Shown: positions 16,831-27,096, counted from the first letter of the stretch. The stretch is 64,000 nt of DNA from Conexibacter sp. CPCC 206217 (GCF_030646165.1 NZ_JAUTDO010000002.1:716927-780926); one strand, 5' to 3'. Notes: generated by a model from the sequence alone, not told the origin. Numbers and translations are program-made.

Positions 16831-16850
16831 CCCAGGCCGCGGCGCCTGGG
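16831..16850 (+). terminator. Hairpin downstream of nagA
   Basis: CCCAGGC (16831-16837) and GCCTGGG (16844-16850) form a perfect 7-bp stem with a 6-nt loop, 15 nt after the nagA stop. It is a candidate terminator for the amino-sugar operon. Confidence 0.45.
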
Positions 16851-16938
16851 TCGACGTGCCGCCGCGGCGAACTACGGCCGCGGTCGCGTAGCGGCGCCGG
16901 ATGCGCACGCGGGCGGGCGGCGCGAGACTCGCTCGACG

Positions 16939-17559
16939 ATGTCCGCCACCGACGCCCCGCCCCATCTGCTCGACGCGCTGCTCCCGCACGCCGACGCCGT
17001 CCGCGTCGAGCAGCGCGTGATCGACGGGAAGCCGGACGCGGTCTACGCCGCCGTGCGGGAGGCCGACTTCATGCGGGTCGGCGAGCAGCCGCTCGTGCGC
17101 GCGCTGTTCATGCTGCGCGAGCTCGGCGAACGGGTCGTCAGCGCCGTTCGCCGGCGCCCGCTTGCCACCCCCGCGCCGATCGCGACGATGCGGCTGTCGG
17201 ACCTCGGCGCCGACGGCGAGTGGGTGATCCTCGGCGAGCGCCCGCCGCAGCAGATCGCGTTCGGCGTGGTCGGGCGCTTCTGGGCCGGCGAGACCGTCTG
17301 GGAGACGATCGCCGCCGGCCAGTTCGCAAGCTTCGACGAGCCCGGCTTCGCGCGGATCGGCGCGAGCTTCACGGTCACCCCGTACGGCGAGCGCCGCACG
17401 CTGGTCACCTACGAGTGCCGCACGCAGGCGACCGACCCGCAGTCGCGGCGCGCGTTCCTGCGCTACTGGCGCCCGCTCTCACCGTTCATCGGGATGGTCC
17501 TGCGCACGCAGCTGAAGGTCGTCGCGCGGACGGCGGCCGAGCGGGCCGGCGCGCGCTGA
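16939..17559 (+). CDS. Conserved hypothetical protein, SRPBCC/DUF2867-like
   Basis: 206 residues, ATG at 16939. No enzyme signature is recognised. The sequence begins VEQRVIDGKPDAVYAAVREADF, continues with EWVILGERPPQQIAFGVVGRFW and has FTVTPYGERRTLVTYECRTQATD, a pattern of alternating beta strands with a C-terminal helix that resembles START/SRPBCC or DUF2867-type lipid/ligand-binding folds. It has no signal peptide; the C-terminal PLSPFIGMVLRTQLKVVARTA helix is amphipathic. It stands alone between the nag operon and the B12 riboswitch. Function unknown. Confidence 0.6.
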   Translation: MSATDAPPHLLDALLPHADAVRVEQRVIDGKPDAVYAAVREADFMRVGEQPLVRALFMLRELGERVVSAVRRRPLATPAPIATMRLSDLGADGEWVILGERPPQQIAFGVVGRFWAGETVWETIAAGQFASFDEPGFARIGASFTVTPYGERRTLVTYECRTQATDPQSRRAFLRYWRPLSPFIGMVLRTQLKVVARTAAERAGAR

Positions 17560-17599
17560 GGCGGCGGGCGCCGGCGGGATTCGCTCGCATCGTCGTGTA

Positions 17600-17770
17600 G
17601 GGTCCGCGGCGAGCCAGTCGCACCCACGCAATGGGTCAGGGAATCCGGTGAGAAGCCGGAGCTGACGCGCAGCGGTATGGGGAACGGGCGGAGCATCGGC
17701 CACTGGACCACACAGGTCTGGGAAGGCGCTCCACCCGGACGATCCCGAGTCCGAAGACCTGCTGGCTTGC
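17600..17770 (+). ncRNA. Cobalamin (adenosylcobalamin-class) riboswitch
   Basis: The conserved core reads GGGAATCCGGTGAGAAGCCG (17640-17659), then GAGCTGACGCGCAGCGGTAT (17660-17679), matching the B12-box pattern G-G-T-G-x-x-A-A-x-x-C-C and C-G-C-x-x-C-G-G-T. Downstream come GGGAAGGC (17720-17727) and the closing element GAGTCCGAAGACCTGC (17747-17762). It sits 80-90 bp before a BtuF-like gene and a full B12-type ABC transporter. Cobalamin binding would reduce expression. The 17811-17835 region contains a near-perfect GGGCCCCG/CGGGTCCC hairpin that could form the expression platform before the ribosome site. Confidence 0.9.
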
Positions 17771-17852
17771 GGCCCTTCGCGCGCGCCAGCGAGCGGGTGG
17801 CCGGATCGTCCAACGGGCCCCGCGAAACGGGTCCCAGATCGAAAGGCCACGC

Positions 17853-18926
17853 GTGCCCATACGCGTTCGCACCGTCCCCCTGCTGTCCGCTGCAGCCATG
17901 CTCGCCGTCGGCGCGCTCGCCGGCTGCGGCGCCAGCGACGAGAGCCCGTCCGCGACCGGCGCCGCGCAGGCCGCGCCGACGACCGCGACCACCGGCCACT
18001 CCACTACGACCGCAGCGGCGACCTCGTACCCCGTGATCCTCAGAAACTGCGGCCGCGAGGTTCACGTCGCGCAGCCGCCGCAGCGAGCGGTCTCGATCAA
18101 TCAGCCGGCGACCGAGATCCTGCTCACGCTCGGCTTGCAGGACCGCATGGTCGGCAGCGCCTCGTGGAGCGATCCCGTGCTACCGAGCCTCGCCGCCGCG
18201 AACGCGAAGGTGCCGGTCCTCAGCAGAGACTTCCCCTCGTTCGAGCGCGTGCTGAAGACGGAGCCGGACTTCGTCTACGCGACCTTCGACTACTCGTTCA
18301 CGAACGAGGGCGTCGCGCCGCGCGACCGCTTCGAGCGGCTCGGCGTGCCGACCTACCAGTCCTCCAGCGAGTGCGGCGGTCAGGACGCGCAGCAGGACAG
18401 CGCACTGACGATCGACGACGTCTACGCCGAGGTCGACGACGTCGCGGAGATCTTCGGGGTGCCGGAACGAGGCGCTGAGCTGGTCGAGTCGCTGAGAGCA
18501 CGGATGGCGAGAGCCGCGGGCGGCCTCGACGCGAGCGACGTCTCGCTGATGTGGTGGTACTCCAGTTCGAAGACGCCGTACATCGCCGGCTGCTGCGGCG
18601 CGCCCGGGATCGTGACGCGCGCGGTCGGCGCCAGAAACGCGTTCGAGGACAACAGACAGCTGTGGCCGGAGATCGGCTGGGAGGCGATCCTCGATCGCGA
18701 CCCCGACGTGCTCGTGCTCGCCGATCTGACGCGGGGCGACGAGGGCGACAGCGCCGCCGCGAAGATCAGGTTCCTCGAGTCCGATCCGGTCGCCAAGCGC
18801 CTGACCGCGGTCCGCAACAGACGCTACATCGTGCTGTCGGGCTCCGACATGGATCCGTCGCTGCGCAACGTCGACGCGGTCGAGAAGGTGGCCGACGGCC
18901 TGCGCAGACTCGGGCTGGCGGGCTGA
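17853..18926 (+). CDS. btuF: Cobalamin/corrinoid ABC transporter substrate-binding lipoprotein (BtuF-like)
   Basis: 357 residues, GTG at 17853 with GAAAGG upstream. Signal peptide and lipobox (VGALAGCGAS), Ser/Thr linker, then the class III (helical-backbone) binding fold: PQRAVSINQPATEILLTLGLQDRMVGSA, VLKTEPDFVYATFDYSF and WEAILDRDPDVLVLADL. Such proteins bind vitamin B12, siderophores or heme; the B12 riboswitch upstream points to cobalamin or another corrinoid. It starts a four-gene operon with overlapping or tightly spaced stops and starts. The notable ECGGQ and GCCGAPG segments contain cysteines that might pair outside the cell. Confidence 0.88.
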   Translation: MPIRVRTVPLLSAAAMLAVGALAGCGASDESPSATGAAQAAPTTATTGHSTTTAAATSYPVILRNCGREVHVAQPPQRAVSINQPATEILLTLGLQDRMVGSASWSDPVLPSLAAANAKVPVLSRDFPSFERVLKTEPDFVYATFDYSFTNEGVAPRDRFERLGVPTYQSSSECGGQDAQQDSALTIDDVYAEVDDVAEIFGVPERGAELVESLRARMARAAGGLDASDVSLMWWYSSSKTPYIAGCCGAPGIVTRAVGARNAFEDNRQLWPEIGWEAILDRDPDVLVLADLTRGDEGDSAAAKIRFLESDPVAKRLTAVRNRRYIVLSGSDMDPSLRNVDAVEKVADGLRRLGLAG

Positions 18927-19729
18927 TGGCGGCCCGCTCGCCGGGCGGATCGGGCGCCGCGGCGCCCGCCGGCCCCGACTCGCTCCTCGGCCGCTGGGAC
19001 GATCAGCAGGCCGCGTACATCGCCGATCGCGAGGGCCGCTTCCGGGCGATCGTGGACGTGCTGCGGCTGACGCTCGGCGACGCGCCGCTGGTGCTCGACC
19101 TCGCCTGCGGGCCGGGCTCGCTCAGCGCGCGCGTGCTCGACGCGCTGCCCGGCGCCCGCGTCCTGGGCCTCGATCACGACCCGCTCCTGCTCGACGTCGC
19201 GCGTCGCTCGCTCGCCGGCCGCAGGGAGCAGCGGCTGACGTTGCTCGACGCGGATCTGCTCGACGGGGGGTGGCCGGCGGCGGTCCTCGACGCGCTGGGC
19301 GGCGCTGCGCCCGACGCGATCGTCTCCACCACCGCCCTGCACTGGCTGAGGCCGGATCAGCTCGTGCGCGTCTACGCGCAGGCGGCGAGCCTGCTGCGCC
19401 GAGGCGGCGTGCTGCTGAACGGCGACCACTTCCGCTTCGACGCACGCTCGCCGACGCTGCGCGGCGTCGCGGCGGCGCACGACGAGGAGACGCAGCGGGC
19501 CGCGCACGCGGCCGGCGCGCCGACGTGGGACGCGTGGTGGGACGAGGCGCGCTCGGGCCCTGGCGGCGCGGCGCTGGCGGCCGAGCGCGAGCGCCGCTTC
19601 GCCGGCCGCGACGCGCCGCCGACGACCGCCGTCGACTTCCACCTCGCCGCGCTCGCGCAGGCGGGCTTCGCTGAGACCGGGACCGTCTGGCAGTTGCTCG
19701 ACGACTACGTGGTCTTCGGCCGGCGATGA
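18926..19729 (+). CDS. Class I SAM-dependent methyltransferase within the B12 transport operon
   Basis: 267 residues; its ATG at 18926 overlaps the btuF stop (TGATG). Motif I is VLDLACGPGSLSARVLDALPG, motif II VLGLDHDPLLLDVARR, followed by DADLLDGGWP and IVSTTALHWL. The catalytic core is the small-molecule methyltransferase type also seen in trans-aconitate and UbiE/COQ5-like enzymes. Its target is unknown. Being translationally coupled between the binding protein and permease under one riboswitch, it may act in corrinoid handling or in a B12-sparing reaction. That role is inference. Confidence 0.82.
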   Translation: MAARSPGGSGAAAPAGPDSLLGRWDDQQAAYIADREGRFRAIVDVLRLTLGDAPLVLDLACGPGSLSARVLDALPGARVLGLDHDPLLLDVARRSLAGRREQRLTLLDADLLDGGWPAAVLDALGGAAPDAIVSTTALHWLRPDQLVRVYAQAASLLRRGGVLLNGDHFRFDARSPTLRGVAAAHDEETQRAAHAAGAPTWDAWWDEARSGPGGAALAAERERRFAGRDAPPTTAVDFHLAALAQAGFAETGTVWQLLDDYVVFGRR

Positions 19730-20832
19730 GCCCTGCGCCGAGCGGATCGCCGGCGCTGGACACGGCCGTGTCCGGCGCAGGCCGGCGTCGGCGTCGTCCC
19801 GGCGCGGCGGACGCGGGCCGGCGCAGCCGCGTCCTCGCCCTCGCGCTGCTCGGCGCCGCCCTGCTCGTCCTGTCGATCGGGATCGCGATCACGATCGGGC
19901 CGGCCGACATCGCGGTCGGGGACGTGTACGGGGTCGTCGGGCAGCACCTCGGGCTCGGCGACGCGGGCCTGACGCGGATCCAGGAGGGGATCGTGTGGGA
20001 CCTGCGGCTGCCGCGCACGCTGCTGGCGGCGGTCTGCGGCGCGGGGCTCGCGCTGTGCGGGGCGATCCTGCAGTCGCTGCTGCGCAACCCGCTGGCGGAT
20101 CCGTTCGTGCTCGGGATCTCCTCCGGCGCCTCGACGGGCGCGGTGCTGGTGATGGTCGCGGGCGTCGGCGGGGGCGCGATCGCGCTCTCGACCGGCGCCT
20201 TCGCCGGTGCGCTCGCCGCCTTCGCGCTCGTGCTGGCGCTGGCGGCGGTCGCGGGCGGTGGATCTGACCGCGTCGTGCTCGCGGGCGTCGCCGGAACGCA
20301 GCTGTTCTCGGCGATCACCACGTTCGTCGTGTTCTCCTCGGCGGACGCGGAGCAGACGCGCGGCGTGCTGTTCTGGCTGCTCGGCTCGCTCAGCGGCGCC
20401 GACTGGCAGGACGTCGCGCTGTGCGGCGCGGTCTGTCTGCTGGGCCTGGCGATCTGTCTGACGCAGTCGGCCGCGCTCGACGCCTTCTCGTTCGGCGAGG
20501 ACGCGGCCGCGTCGCTGGGGATCGCGGTCACGCGCGTGCGCGCGCTGCTGCTGGTGACGACAGCGCTGATCACGGCGACGCTCGTCAGCGCGGCGGGCGC
20601 GATCGGCTTCGTCGGGCTCGTGCTGCCGCACGCGGCGCGGATCCTCGCCGGCCCCGGCCACCGCCGTCTGCTGCCGGCGACCGCGCTCGCCGGCGCGATC
20701 TTCCTCGTCTGGGTCGACACCGCCGCCCGCACCCTCTTCGAGCCGCAGGAGCTGCCCGTCGGCGTCGTGACCGCCCTGCTCGGCGTCCCCGCGTTCGCCG
20801 CGATCCTCGCGCGGCGGGGGCGGCGGACGTGA
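19726..20832 (+). CDS. btuC: Cobalamin/siderophore ABC transporter permease (BtuC/FecCD family)
   Basis: 368 residues, ATG at 19726 overlapping the methyltransferase stop by 4 nt. A basic N-terminal tail is followed by about ten hydrophobic segments. Family marks are LRLPRTLLAAVCGAGLALCG, LLRNPLADPFVLGISSGAS, SFGEDAAASLGIAVTRVRALL and GFVGLVLPHAARILAGPGHRRLLP (the loop contacting the ATPase). The permease forms the translocation path with the BtuD-like ATPase and receives corrinoid from BtuF. Riboswitch control is shared with the operon. Confidence 0.9.
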   Translation: MSPAPSGSPALDTAVSGAGRRRRRPGAADAGRRSRVLALALLGAALLVLSIGIAITIGPADIAVGDVYGVVGQHLGLGDAGLTRIQEGIVWDLRLPRTLLAAVCGAGLALCGAILQSLLRNPLADPFVLGISSGASTGAVLVMVAGVGGGAIALSTGAFAGALAAFALVLALAAVAGGGSDRVVLAGVAGTQLFSAITTFVVFSSADAEQTRGVLFWLLGSLSGADWQDVALCGAVCLLGLAICLTQSAALDAFSFGEDAAASLGIAVTRVRALLLVTTALITATLVSAAGAIGFVGLVLPHAARILAGPGHRRLLPATALAGAIFLVWVDTAARTLFEPQELPVGVVTALLGVPAFAAILARRGRRT

Positions 20833-20842
20833 GGCAGAGCCG

Positions 20843-21607
<765 letters not shown>

Positions 21608-21616
21608 GCTTCCCGC

Positions 21617-22834
21617 ATGAGCCGTTTCCAGCGCGCCGCGGGCGACCCGGAGAGACAGCGGGCGACGACGCTCGAGCTGTTCTACGACCTCGTCTTCGTG
21701 TTCGCGATCACGCAGGTCTCGCACCTGCTGCTGAGACATCTCGACTGGACCGGCGTCGGGCAGTCGGCGCTGGTGCTGCTGGTCGTGTGGTGGGCGTGGA
21801 ACTACACGACCTGGGTCACGAACGAGCTGGACCCGGAGTCGATCGTCGTGCGGCTGGTGCTGATCGCGGTGATGCTCGCGTCGCTGCTGATGGCGGTCGC
21901 GATCCCGGAGGCGTTCGGCGACCGTGCGCTGCTGTTCGCGGGCGCATACGTCGCGATCCAGGTCGGGCGCCATCTCTTCCTCACGTTCGGAGCGGCGGCG
22001 CGGCACACGCCCGAGCGCGAGCGCGCGGCGCGGATCCTGATCTGGTTCGCGATCGCCGGCGTCTTCTGGATCGCGGGCGCGCTCGCGGACGGCTCGACGC
22101 GCACGCTGCTGTGGCTGATCGCGCTCGCGCTCGACTACACGGCGCCGCTGCACCTCTATTGGGTCCCGGGGCTCAGACGCGCGACGGGCGCGACGTGGGA
22201 GGTGCAGACCTCGCACTTCGCCGAGCGCTTCCAGCTGTTCGTGATCATCGCGCTGGGCGAGTCGATCGTGCTGACGGGCGCGACGACCTCCGAGCTGGAC
22301 CTGACCGGCGAGCGTGTGGTCGCCTTCTGCGTCGCGTTCCTGACGACCGCCGCGATGTGGTGGCTCTACTTCAACTACGTCGCGCAGATCGCCGAGCGGC
22401 GGCTGGAGCTGTCGACCAACCGCACGAAGCTCGCGCGCGACGGATACACCTATCTGCACGCGCTGCTGGTCGCGGGCGTGATCGTCGGCGCCGTCGGCGA
22501 CGAGCTGACGATCGCGCACCCGGGCGAGGTGCTGCCCGGCCCGGAGGTCGCCGTCAGCGTCGCAGGGCCCGCGATCTACCTGCTCGCGCACTCGCTGTTC
22601 CGCTGGCGGATGACCGGTTCGCCGGGCTGGAAGCGACCGGCCGGCGCGGTCGCCTGTGTCGCGATCGGCGTGCTGCTGGGCGGCGCGATCTCGGGGCTCG
22701 CGCTCGCCGCGCTGCTGCTGGTGGTGCTCGTCGCGGTGATCGCCGGCGAGTACGCCTCGGGCCGTCGCAGGGGCGCGCGCGGCGAGCCGACGCCGCTGGA
22801 GGCGCTCGACGCCTCGGCGCCGCGCGCTTCCTGA
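21617..22834 (+). CDS. Low-temperature-requirement A (LtrA) family membrane protein
   Basis: 405 residues, ATG at 21617. The family's N-terminal signature is clear: RATTLELFYDLVFVFAITQVSHLL, followed by WWAWNYTTWVTNELDP. About ten to twelve transmembrane segments follow, including the conserved TSHFAERFQLFVIIALGESIVLTGAT. LtrA proteins are multipass inner-membrane proteins of unknown biochemical role, first noted in Listeria mutants unable to grow in the cold. The C-terminal tail after the last helix is basic. It lies 9 nt after btuD; a functional link to B12 is not evident. Confidence 0.87.
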   Translation: MSRFQRAAGDPERQRATTLELFYDLVFVFAITQVSHLLLRHLDWTGVGQSALVLLVVWWAWNYTTWVTNELDPESIVVRLVLIAVMLASLLMAVAIPEAFGDRALLFAGAYVAIQVGRHLFLTFGAAARHTPERERAARILIWFAIAGVFWIAGALADGSTRTLLWLIALALDYTAPLHLYWVPGLRRATGATWEVQTSHFAERFQLFVIIALGESIVLTGATTSELDLTGERVVAFCVAFLTTAAMWWLYFNYVAQIAERRLELSTNRTKLARDGYTYLHALLVAGVIVGAVGDELTIAHPGEVLPGPEVAVSVAGPAIYLLAHSLFRWRMTGSPGWKRPAGAVACVAIGVLLGGAISGLALAALLLVVLVAVIAGEYASGRRRGARGEPTPLEALDASAPRAS

Positions 22835-22899
22835 CGCACGCGACCTCGCGCGAACGCGGCCTCGCGCGCGGATCGCCGCGACCCTGCCATCCTGAAGGG

Positions 22900-24519
22900 A
22901 TGAGCAGCACGCCACTCGCCCCTGCGGCGTCGTCGACGATCGCCGCGGAAGCGGCGCGGCGGCGGACGTTCGCGATCATCTCCCACCCGGACGCCGGCAA
23001 GACGACGCTGACCGAGAAGCTGCTGCTGTACGCCGGCGCGCTGCACGGCGAGGCCGGCGCGGTGAAGGCGAGAGCGGGCCGGCGCGAGGTCACCTCCGAC
23101 TGGATGGAGCTGGAGCGCAGACGCGGCATCTCCGTCTCCTCCACGGTGCTGCGCTTCGAGTACGAGGGCGACGTCTTCAACCTGCTCGACACACCTGGCC
23201 ACAAGGACTTCTCCGAGGACACGCTGCGCGTGCTGTCCGCCGTCGACGCGGCCGTGATGCTGATCGACGCGGCGAAGGGCGTCGAGCCGCAGACGCTGCG
23301 GCTGTTCGAGGTCGCGCGCGCCCGCGGGATCCCGCTGCTGACGTTCGTGAACAAGTACGACCGCCCCGGGATGGAGCCGCTGGAGGTGCTCGACCACCTC
23401 TCCGCGACGCTCGACCTGCAGGCGATCCCGATGAACTGGCCGGTCGGCATCCCGGGCGCGTTCCAGGGCGTGATCGACCGCAGAACCGACCTCTTCCACC
23501 GCTTCACGCGCACGACCGGCGGCGCCACGATCGCGCCCGAGATGATCCTCGACGCGTCCTCCGCGCAGGACGCCGACGACCCTGCCTGGGCGACCGCGCG
23601 CGAGGAGCTGGAGCTGCTCGACGCGGTCGACGAGGAGTTCGACGACGCGGCCTTCCGCGACGGCCGCGCGACGGCGCTGTTCTTCGGCTCCGCCGTCTCG
23701 AACTTCGGCGTCGGGCCGCTGCTGAGAGCGCTCGTGGAGCTGGCGCCCGCGCCGTCGCCGCGGCGCGAGGTCGACGCCGACGGCGAGCCGGCCGGCGAGC
23801 GACCGCTCGACGCGCCCTTCTCCGGGCTCGTCTTCAAGGTGCAGGCGAACATGGACCCGCGCCACCGCGATCGGATCGCGTTCGTGCGGATCTGCTCCGG
23901 CCGCTTCGAGCGCGGCATGCGCGTGACGAACGAGCGCACCGGCCGCACGCTCGCGATGGCGCACGCGCACGAGGTCTTCGGCCGCGAGCGCTCGCTGATG
24001 GAGGAGGCGTTCCCCGGCGACGTCGTCGGCATCGTCGGCGCCGCCGACACGCGCGTCGGCGACACGCTGTGGCTCGACGTGCCGGCGCGCTTCCCCGCGA
24101 TCCCGACGCTCGCGCCCGAGTTCTTCATGTTCGTGCGCAACGGCGACGTGTCGCGCTACAAGCAGTTCCGCCGCGGGCTGGAGCAGCTCGACGAGGAGGG
24201 CGTCGTGCACGTCCTCAGACGCGAGGCCGCCGGCGACCCCGTGCCGGTGCTGGCCGGCGTCGGGCGGCTGCAGTTCGACGTCGCCGTCAACCGCATGGAG
24301 AACGAGTTCAACGCGACCGTGCGGCTGGAGGAGGCGCCCTGGAACGTCGCGCGCCGAACCGAGCCCGGCGACGTGCCGAAGATCCGCGAGGCGACCGGCT
24401 CCGACGTGCTGGTGCGCGCCGACGGCACGCACCTGGCGGTCTTCCGCAGCGAGTTCGTGCTGCAGCGGCTGGAGCGCGACCACCCCGAGCTGACGCTCGA
24501 CCGCCTGCTGACGCGCTGA
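22900..24519 (+). CDS. prfC: Peptide chain release factor 3 (RF3)
   Basis: Translational GTPase that recycles RF1/RF2 after peptide release. 539 residues from ATG at 22900. G1 SHPDAGKTTLTEKLLLYAGA, a TSDWMELERRRGISVSSTV switch I, G3 LLDTPGHKDFSEDTLR and G4 VNKYDRP (usual NKLDR) are present, followed by the RF3-specific PMNWPVGIP, GLVFKVQANMDPRHRDRIAF and GRLQFDVAVNRMENEFN segments. Length fits the family's ~525-540. The next gene starts 3 nt after its stop. An open frame extends further upstream but the protein homology begins at this ATG. Confidence 0.94.
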   Translation: MSSTPLAPAASSTIAAEAARRRTFAIISHPDAGKTTLTEKLLLYAGALHGEAGAVKARAGRREVTSDWMELERRRGISVSSTVLRFEYEGDVFNLLDTPGHKDFSEDTLRVLSAVDAAVMLIDAAKGVEPQTLRLFEVARARGIPLLTFVNKYDRPGMEPLEVLDHLSATLDLQAIPMNWPVGIPGAFQGVIDRRTDLFHRFTRTTGGATIAPEMILDASSAQDADDPAWATAREELELLDAVDEEFDDAAFRDGRATALFFGSAVSNFGVGPLLRALVELAPAPSPRREVDADGEPAGERPLDAPFSGLVFKVQANMDPRHRDRIAFVRICSGRFERGMRVTNERTGRTLAMAHAHEVFGRERSLMEEAFPGDVVGIVGAADTRVGDTLWLDVPARFPAIPTLAPEFFMFVRNGDVSRYKQFRRGLEQLDEEGVVHVLRREAAGDPVPVLAGVGRLQFDVAVNRMENEFNATVRLEEAPWNVARRTEPGDVPKIREATGSDVLVRADGTHLAVFRSEFVLQRLERDHPELTLDRLLTR

Positions 24520-24522
24520 CGC

Positions 24523-25254
24523 GTGCGCGTCGAACTGCACTTCCATCTGCTGCCCGGAGTCGACGACGGGCCGACCTCCGTGCAGGAGAGCATCGAGCTG
24601 GCGACGCTTGCGCTCGCTGACGGAACCGGCACCGTCGTCTGCACGCCGCATGTGCGTGACGTGGACGTGCTGAGCGTTCCGGCGCGCGTGGAGGAGCTGC
24701 GCGCACAGCTGCGCACAGCGGGCGTGCCGCTGCAGCTGGAGATCGGCGCGGAGGTCGCGCAGGACGACGTCGCGGGGATGAGCGACGCGGCGCTGGAGAT
24801 CGCCGCCCACGGCCCGCCCGGCAGACGCTGGATATTGCTGGAGGCGCCGCTTTCGCTCGACCCGGCCGGCCTCTTCGACGCCGTCGCGGAGGTCCGCGCG
24901 CGCGGCTACGCCGTGCTGATCGGCCACCCCGAGCGCTGCCCCAGCCTGATGACCGGCCAGGGTGGGCGCGGCCTCGACGAGCTGGCCGCGGCCGGCGCGC
25001 CGCTGCTGCAGGTCAACGGCTCGTCGCTGACGGGCCGGCACGGCGAGCAGGCGCGCCGCTGGGCGCTGGAGCTGGCGCGCGCCGGCCGCGTCGCCGTGAT
25101 CGCCTCCGACGCCCATCGGCCGAGCCGCGGCCCGGTGCTCAGCGCGGCGGTCGCCGCGCTGACCTCGGCCGGCTTTGCACCAGAAACAGTAGAACTGATG
25201 GTCGCCGAAACGCCATGTTCTCTGCTGCGCGAAGGAATACCGCTTTTCGCCTGA
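24523..25254 (+). CDS. PHP-domain tyrosine phosphatase (CpsB/YwqE family)
   Basis: 243 residues, GTG at 24523. The metal-binding PHP motifs are [14 protein letters not shown] (HxH), [22 protein letters not shown] and [13 protein letters not shown]. Manganese-dependent phosphatases of this family dephosphorylate tyrosine kinases that control capsule or exopolysaccharide export. No polysaccharide genes are nearby. The last ~20 codons and the following spacer are distinctly AT-richer than the rest. It is translationally close to prfC (3-nt gap). Confidence 0.85.
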   Translation: MRVELHFHLLPGVDDGPTSVQESIELATLALADGTGTVVCTPHVRDVDVLSVPARVEELRAQLRTAGVPLQLEIGAEVAQDDVAGMSDAALEIAAHGPPGRRWILLEAPLSLDPAGLFDAVAEVRARGYAVLIGHPERCPSLMTGQGGRGLDELAAAGAPLLQVNGSSLTGRHGEQARRWALELARAGRVAVIASDAHRPSRGPVLSAAVAALTSAGFAPETVELMVAETPCSLLREGIPLFA

Positions 25255-25261
25255 AAACCTC

Positions 25262-25280
25262 CTGGTCGACAACCGACCAG
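25262..25280. repeat. Inverted repeat upstream of the collagen-like gene
   Basis: CTGGTCG (25262-25268) and CGACCAG (25274-25280) are perfect 7-bp arms around ACAAC, between the phosphatase stop and the collagen-like start. It could terminate the upstream transcript or be an operator for the downstream gene. Confidence 0.45.
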
Positions 25281-25291
25281 ACGGTGGTGGA

Positions 25292-27004
25292 GTGATGCAC
25301 AGGGAACACAGGCAAGCGACGCGATGGCCCGCGGGCGTTGCGGCGATGGTCGCGGCGACAGTTGCGGCGATGCTGGTGCTGGCAGGCGCCAGCCTCGCAG
25401 GCGCGGCGACCGCGCCGAGAAAGATCTACGCGTGCGTGACACAGGAGTTCAACACGCTCAACCTGTCGACCAAGGACGGCCGCTGCCCGGCGGGCCAGTT
25501 CAAGGTCTCCTGGAGCGTGGCCGGGGACGTCGGGCCGCGCGGGCCGAGAGGCGCGCCCGGACCGAGAGGCGCGAGAGGCGCGCCCGGCGCGAGAGGCACC
25601 ACCGGACCGGCTGGCGCGCAGGGCCCCGCCGGCTCGCAGGGAGCGGTCGGCCCGACCGGCCCGACCGGCCCGGTCGGCCCCAACGGCTCCGCTGACACGC
25701 CGGCAGAGGTGCTGGCGAAGCTCCTCACGGTCGACGGCCCGGGCTCCGGCCTCGACGCCGAGTTCCTCGACGGCAACCCGTCGAGCTTCTACCAGCAGCG
25801 CGTCAGCGGCACCTGCCCGACCGGCAGCTACGTCCGCGAGGTCGCGGCCAACGGCACCGTCACGTGCGAGGTGTCGTCGGTCGCCGTGCCGCTCAACCTG
25901 GACCAGAGCGGGACGACGGACGGCGTGCTGAGAGCGACGGTGAGCAACCCCGCCAACTCCAACACCGCGGTCACGGTCAACCACCAGGGAACCGGCAACG
26001 GGATCGACGTCACGCTGCCGAACGTCTCCGGCGCGCGCGGCGTCAGCGTCCAGCACAACGGCGTCGGCCCGGGCATCTTCTCCAACACTGTCGGCGGCAA
26101 CTCGATCTGGGGCGTCGTCGGCTCGATATCGAGCGCGGCCGTGATCGGCGACTCGTCGTCCGGCGAGGCCGTCGTCGCACGCCAGAACGGTGCGATCTGC
26201 GAGAGAAACATAGGGAGATGCAACGGCATAGGAGCGGTCGTCGGCCGTCATGACGGCACCGGCGGCTTCGGCGTGCGTGGCTTCGTGACCGACCCCAACG
26301 GCGCGATCGGCGTGATCGGGCAGGCCGGCATCAGCGGCGGTACCGGCGTCGGCGTGCGCGCGGAGAACGTCAACGCGGCCAACGACGGCAACGCCCTGGA
26401 GGCGGTCACCAACGGCAACGGCTCGGCGCTCTACGCGTCAGGCAGAACGACCGCCGCGACGTTCAGAGGCGCCGTCACGATCGACGGCGACCTGACCGTG
26501 ACCGGCACCAAGAGCGGCTTCAAGATCGACGATCCGCGCGCGCCGAGCGAGCGGACGCTGACGCACACGCCGCTCGAGTCCGACTCGCTGAAGGTGACCT
26601 ACAGCGGCAACATCACGACCGGCGACGACGGCCGCGCGACGGTCAAGCTGCCGAGCTACGCGATCGCGATCGCCGGCGACTGGAGCTACCAGCTGACGCC
26701 GATCGGCCGCTTCGGCCAGGCGATCGTCGAGACGGAGGTCACGGGCGGGGCGTTCACGATCCGTACCGAGCACCCGAACACGAAGGTCTCGTGGACGGTC
26801 ACCGGCCGCCGCCACGATCCGCAGGCAAGACAGGACGCGATCGTCGCGGTGCAGTCGAAGAAGGGCCGCGACAAGGGCCGCTACCTCGACCCGTCGCTCT
26901 ACGGCAAGCCGGCCTCGCGCGCGATCACCCCGGCGCTCAGACCGACGATGGGCGAAAAGGGCGCGCGCGCCGCGGGCGGCCAGCGGCTCGCGTCGGACCG
27001 CTAG
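25292..27004 (+). CDS. Secreted collagen-like (Gly-X-Y) surface protein with fibre-like C-terminal region
   Basis: 570 residues; GTG at 25292 or the adjacent ATG at 25295. A signal peptide ([26 protein letters not shown]) is followed by a short cysteine-containing domain, then 17 Gly-X-Y triplets from Gly81 to about 131 ([13 protein letters not shown]..., later [13 protein letters not shown]). The long C-terminal part is rich in Gly/Asn/Val and resembles trimeric beta-helix or tail-fibre-like shafts, ending in a beta-rich region ([23 protein letters not shown]) and a basic tail. It probably forms a trimeric surface fibre. No anchoring motif was seen. It ends before a strong terminator. Function unknown. 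Confidence 0.8.
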   Translation: MMHREHRQATRWPAGVAAMVAATVAAMLVLAGASLAGAATAPRKIYACVTQEFNTLNLSTKDGRCPAGQFKVSWSVAGDVGPRGPRGAPGPRGARGAPGARGTTGPAGAQGPAGSQGAVGPTGPTGPVGPNGSADTPAEVLAKLLTVDGPGSGLDAEFLDGNPSSFYQQRVSGTCPTGSYVREVAANGTVTCEVSSVAVPLNLDQSGTTDGVLRATVSNPANSNTAVTVNHQGTGNGIDVTLPNVSGARGVSVQHNGVGPGIFSNTVGGNSIWGVVGSISSAAVIGDSSSGEAVVARQNGAICERNIGRCNGIGAVVGRHDGTGGFGVRGFVTDPNGAIGVIGQAGISGGTGVGVRAENVNAANDGNALEAVTNGNGSALYASGRTTAATFRGAVTIDGDLTVTGTKSGFKIDDPRAPSERTLTHTPLESDSLKVTYSGNITTGDDGRATVKLPSYAIAIAGDWSYQLTPIGRFGQAIVETEVTGGAFTIRTEHPNTKVSWTVTGRRHDPQARQDAIVAVQSKKGRDKGRYLDPSLYGKPASRAITPALRPTMGEKGARAAGGQRLASDR

Positions 27005-27006
27005 CA

Positions 27007-27029
27007 GACAGCAGCGTGAAGCTGCTGTC
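27007..27029 (+). terminator. Hairpin immediately after the collagen-like gene
   Basis: GACAGCAGC (27007-27015) and GCTGCTGTC (27021-27029) form a perfect 9-bp stem around GTGAA, directly after the stop codon at 27002-27004. It precedes the larger hairpin at 27057-27091. Confidence 0.5.
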
Positions 27030-27056
27030 GCTGAACGACGGCGACTTCACGCTCCT

Positions 27057-27091
27057 CGGCCGCCCGCCCCTGCGATGGGGGCGGGCGGCCG
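27057..27091. terminator. Bidirectional GC-rich terminator between collagen-like gene and encapsulin
   Basis: CGGCCGCCCGCCCC (27057-27070) pairs with GGGGCGGGCGGCCG (27078-27091) around a 7-nt loop. It lies between the convergent stops at 27004 and 27097. The stem is 14 perfect pairs. Confidence 0.75.
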
Positions 27092-27096
27092 CTCGC

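Noticed and set aside
21787..24519. A long N-terminal extension of the RF3 frame through ltrA
   Set aside because: The upstream part reads antisense-like composition in the ltrA gene, whereas RF3 homology starts at the ATG at 22900.
25292..27004. Prophage tail fibre
   Set aside because: No integrase, capsid or other phage genes nearby, and a signal peptide leads the protein.
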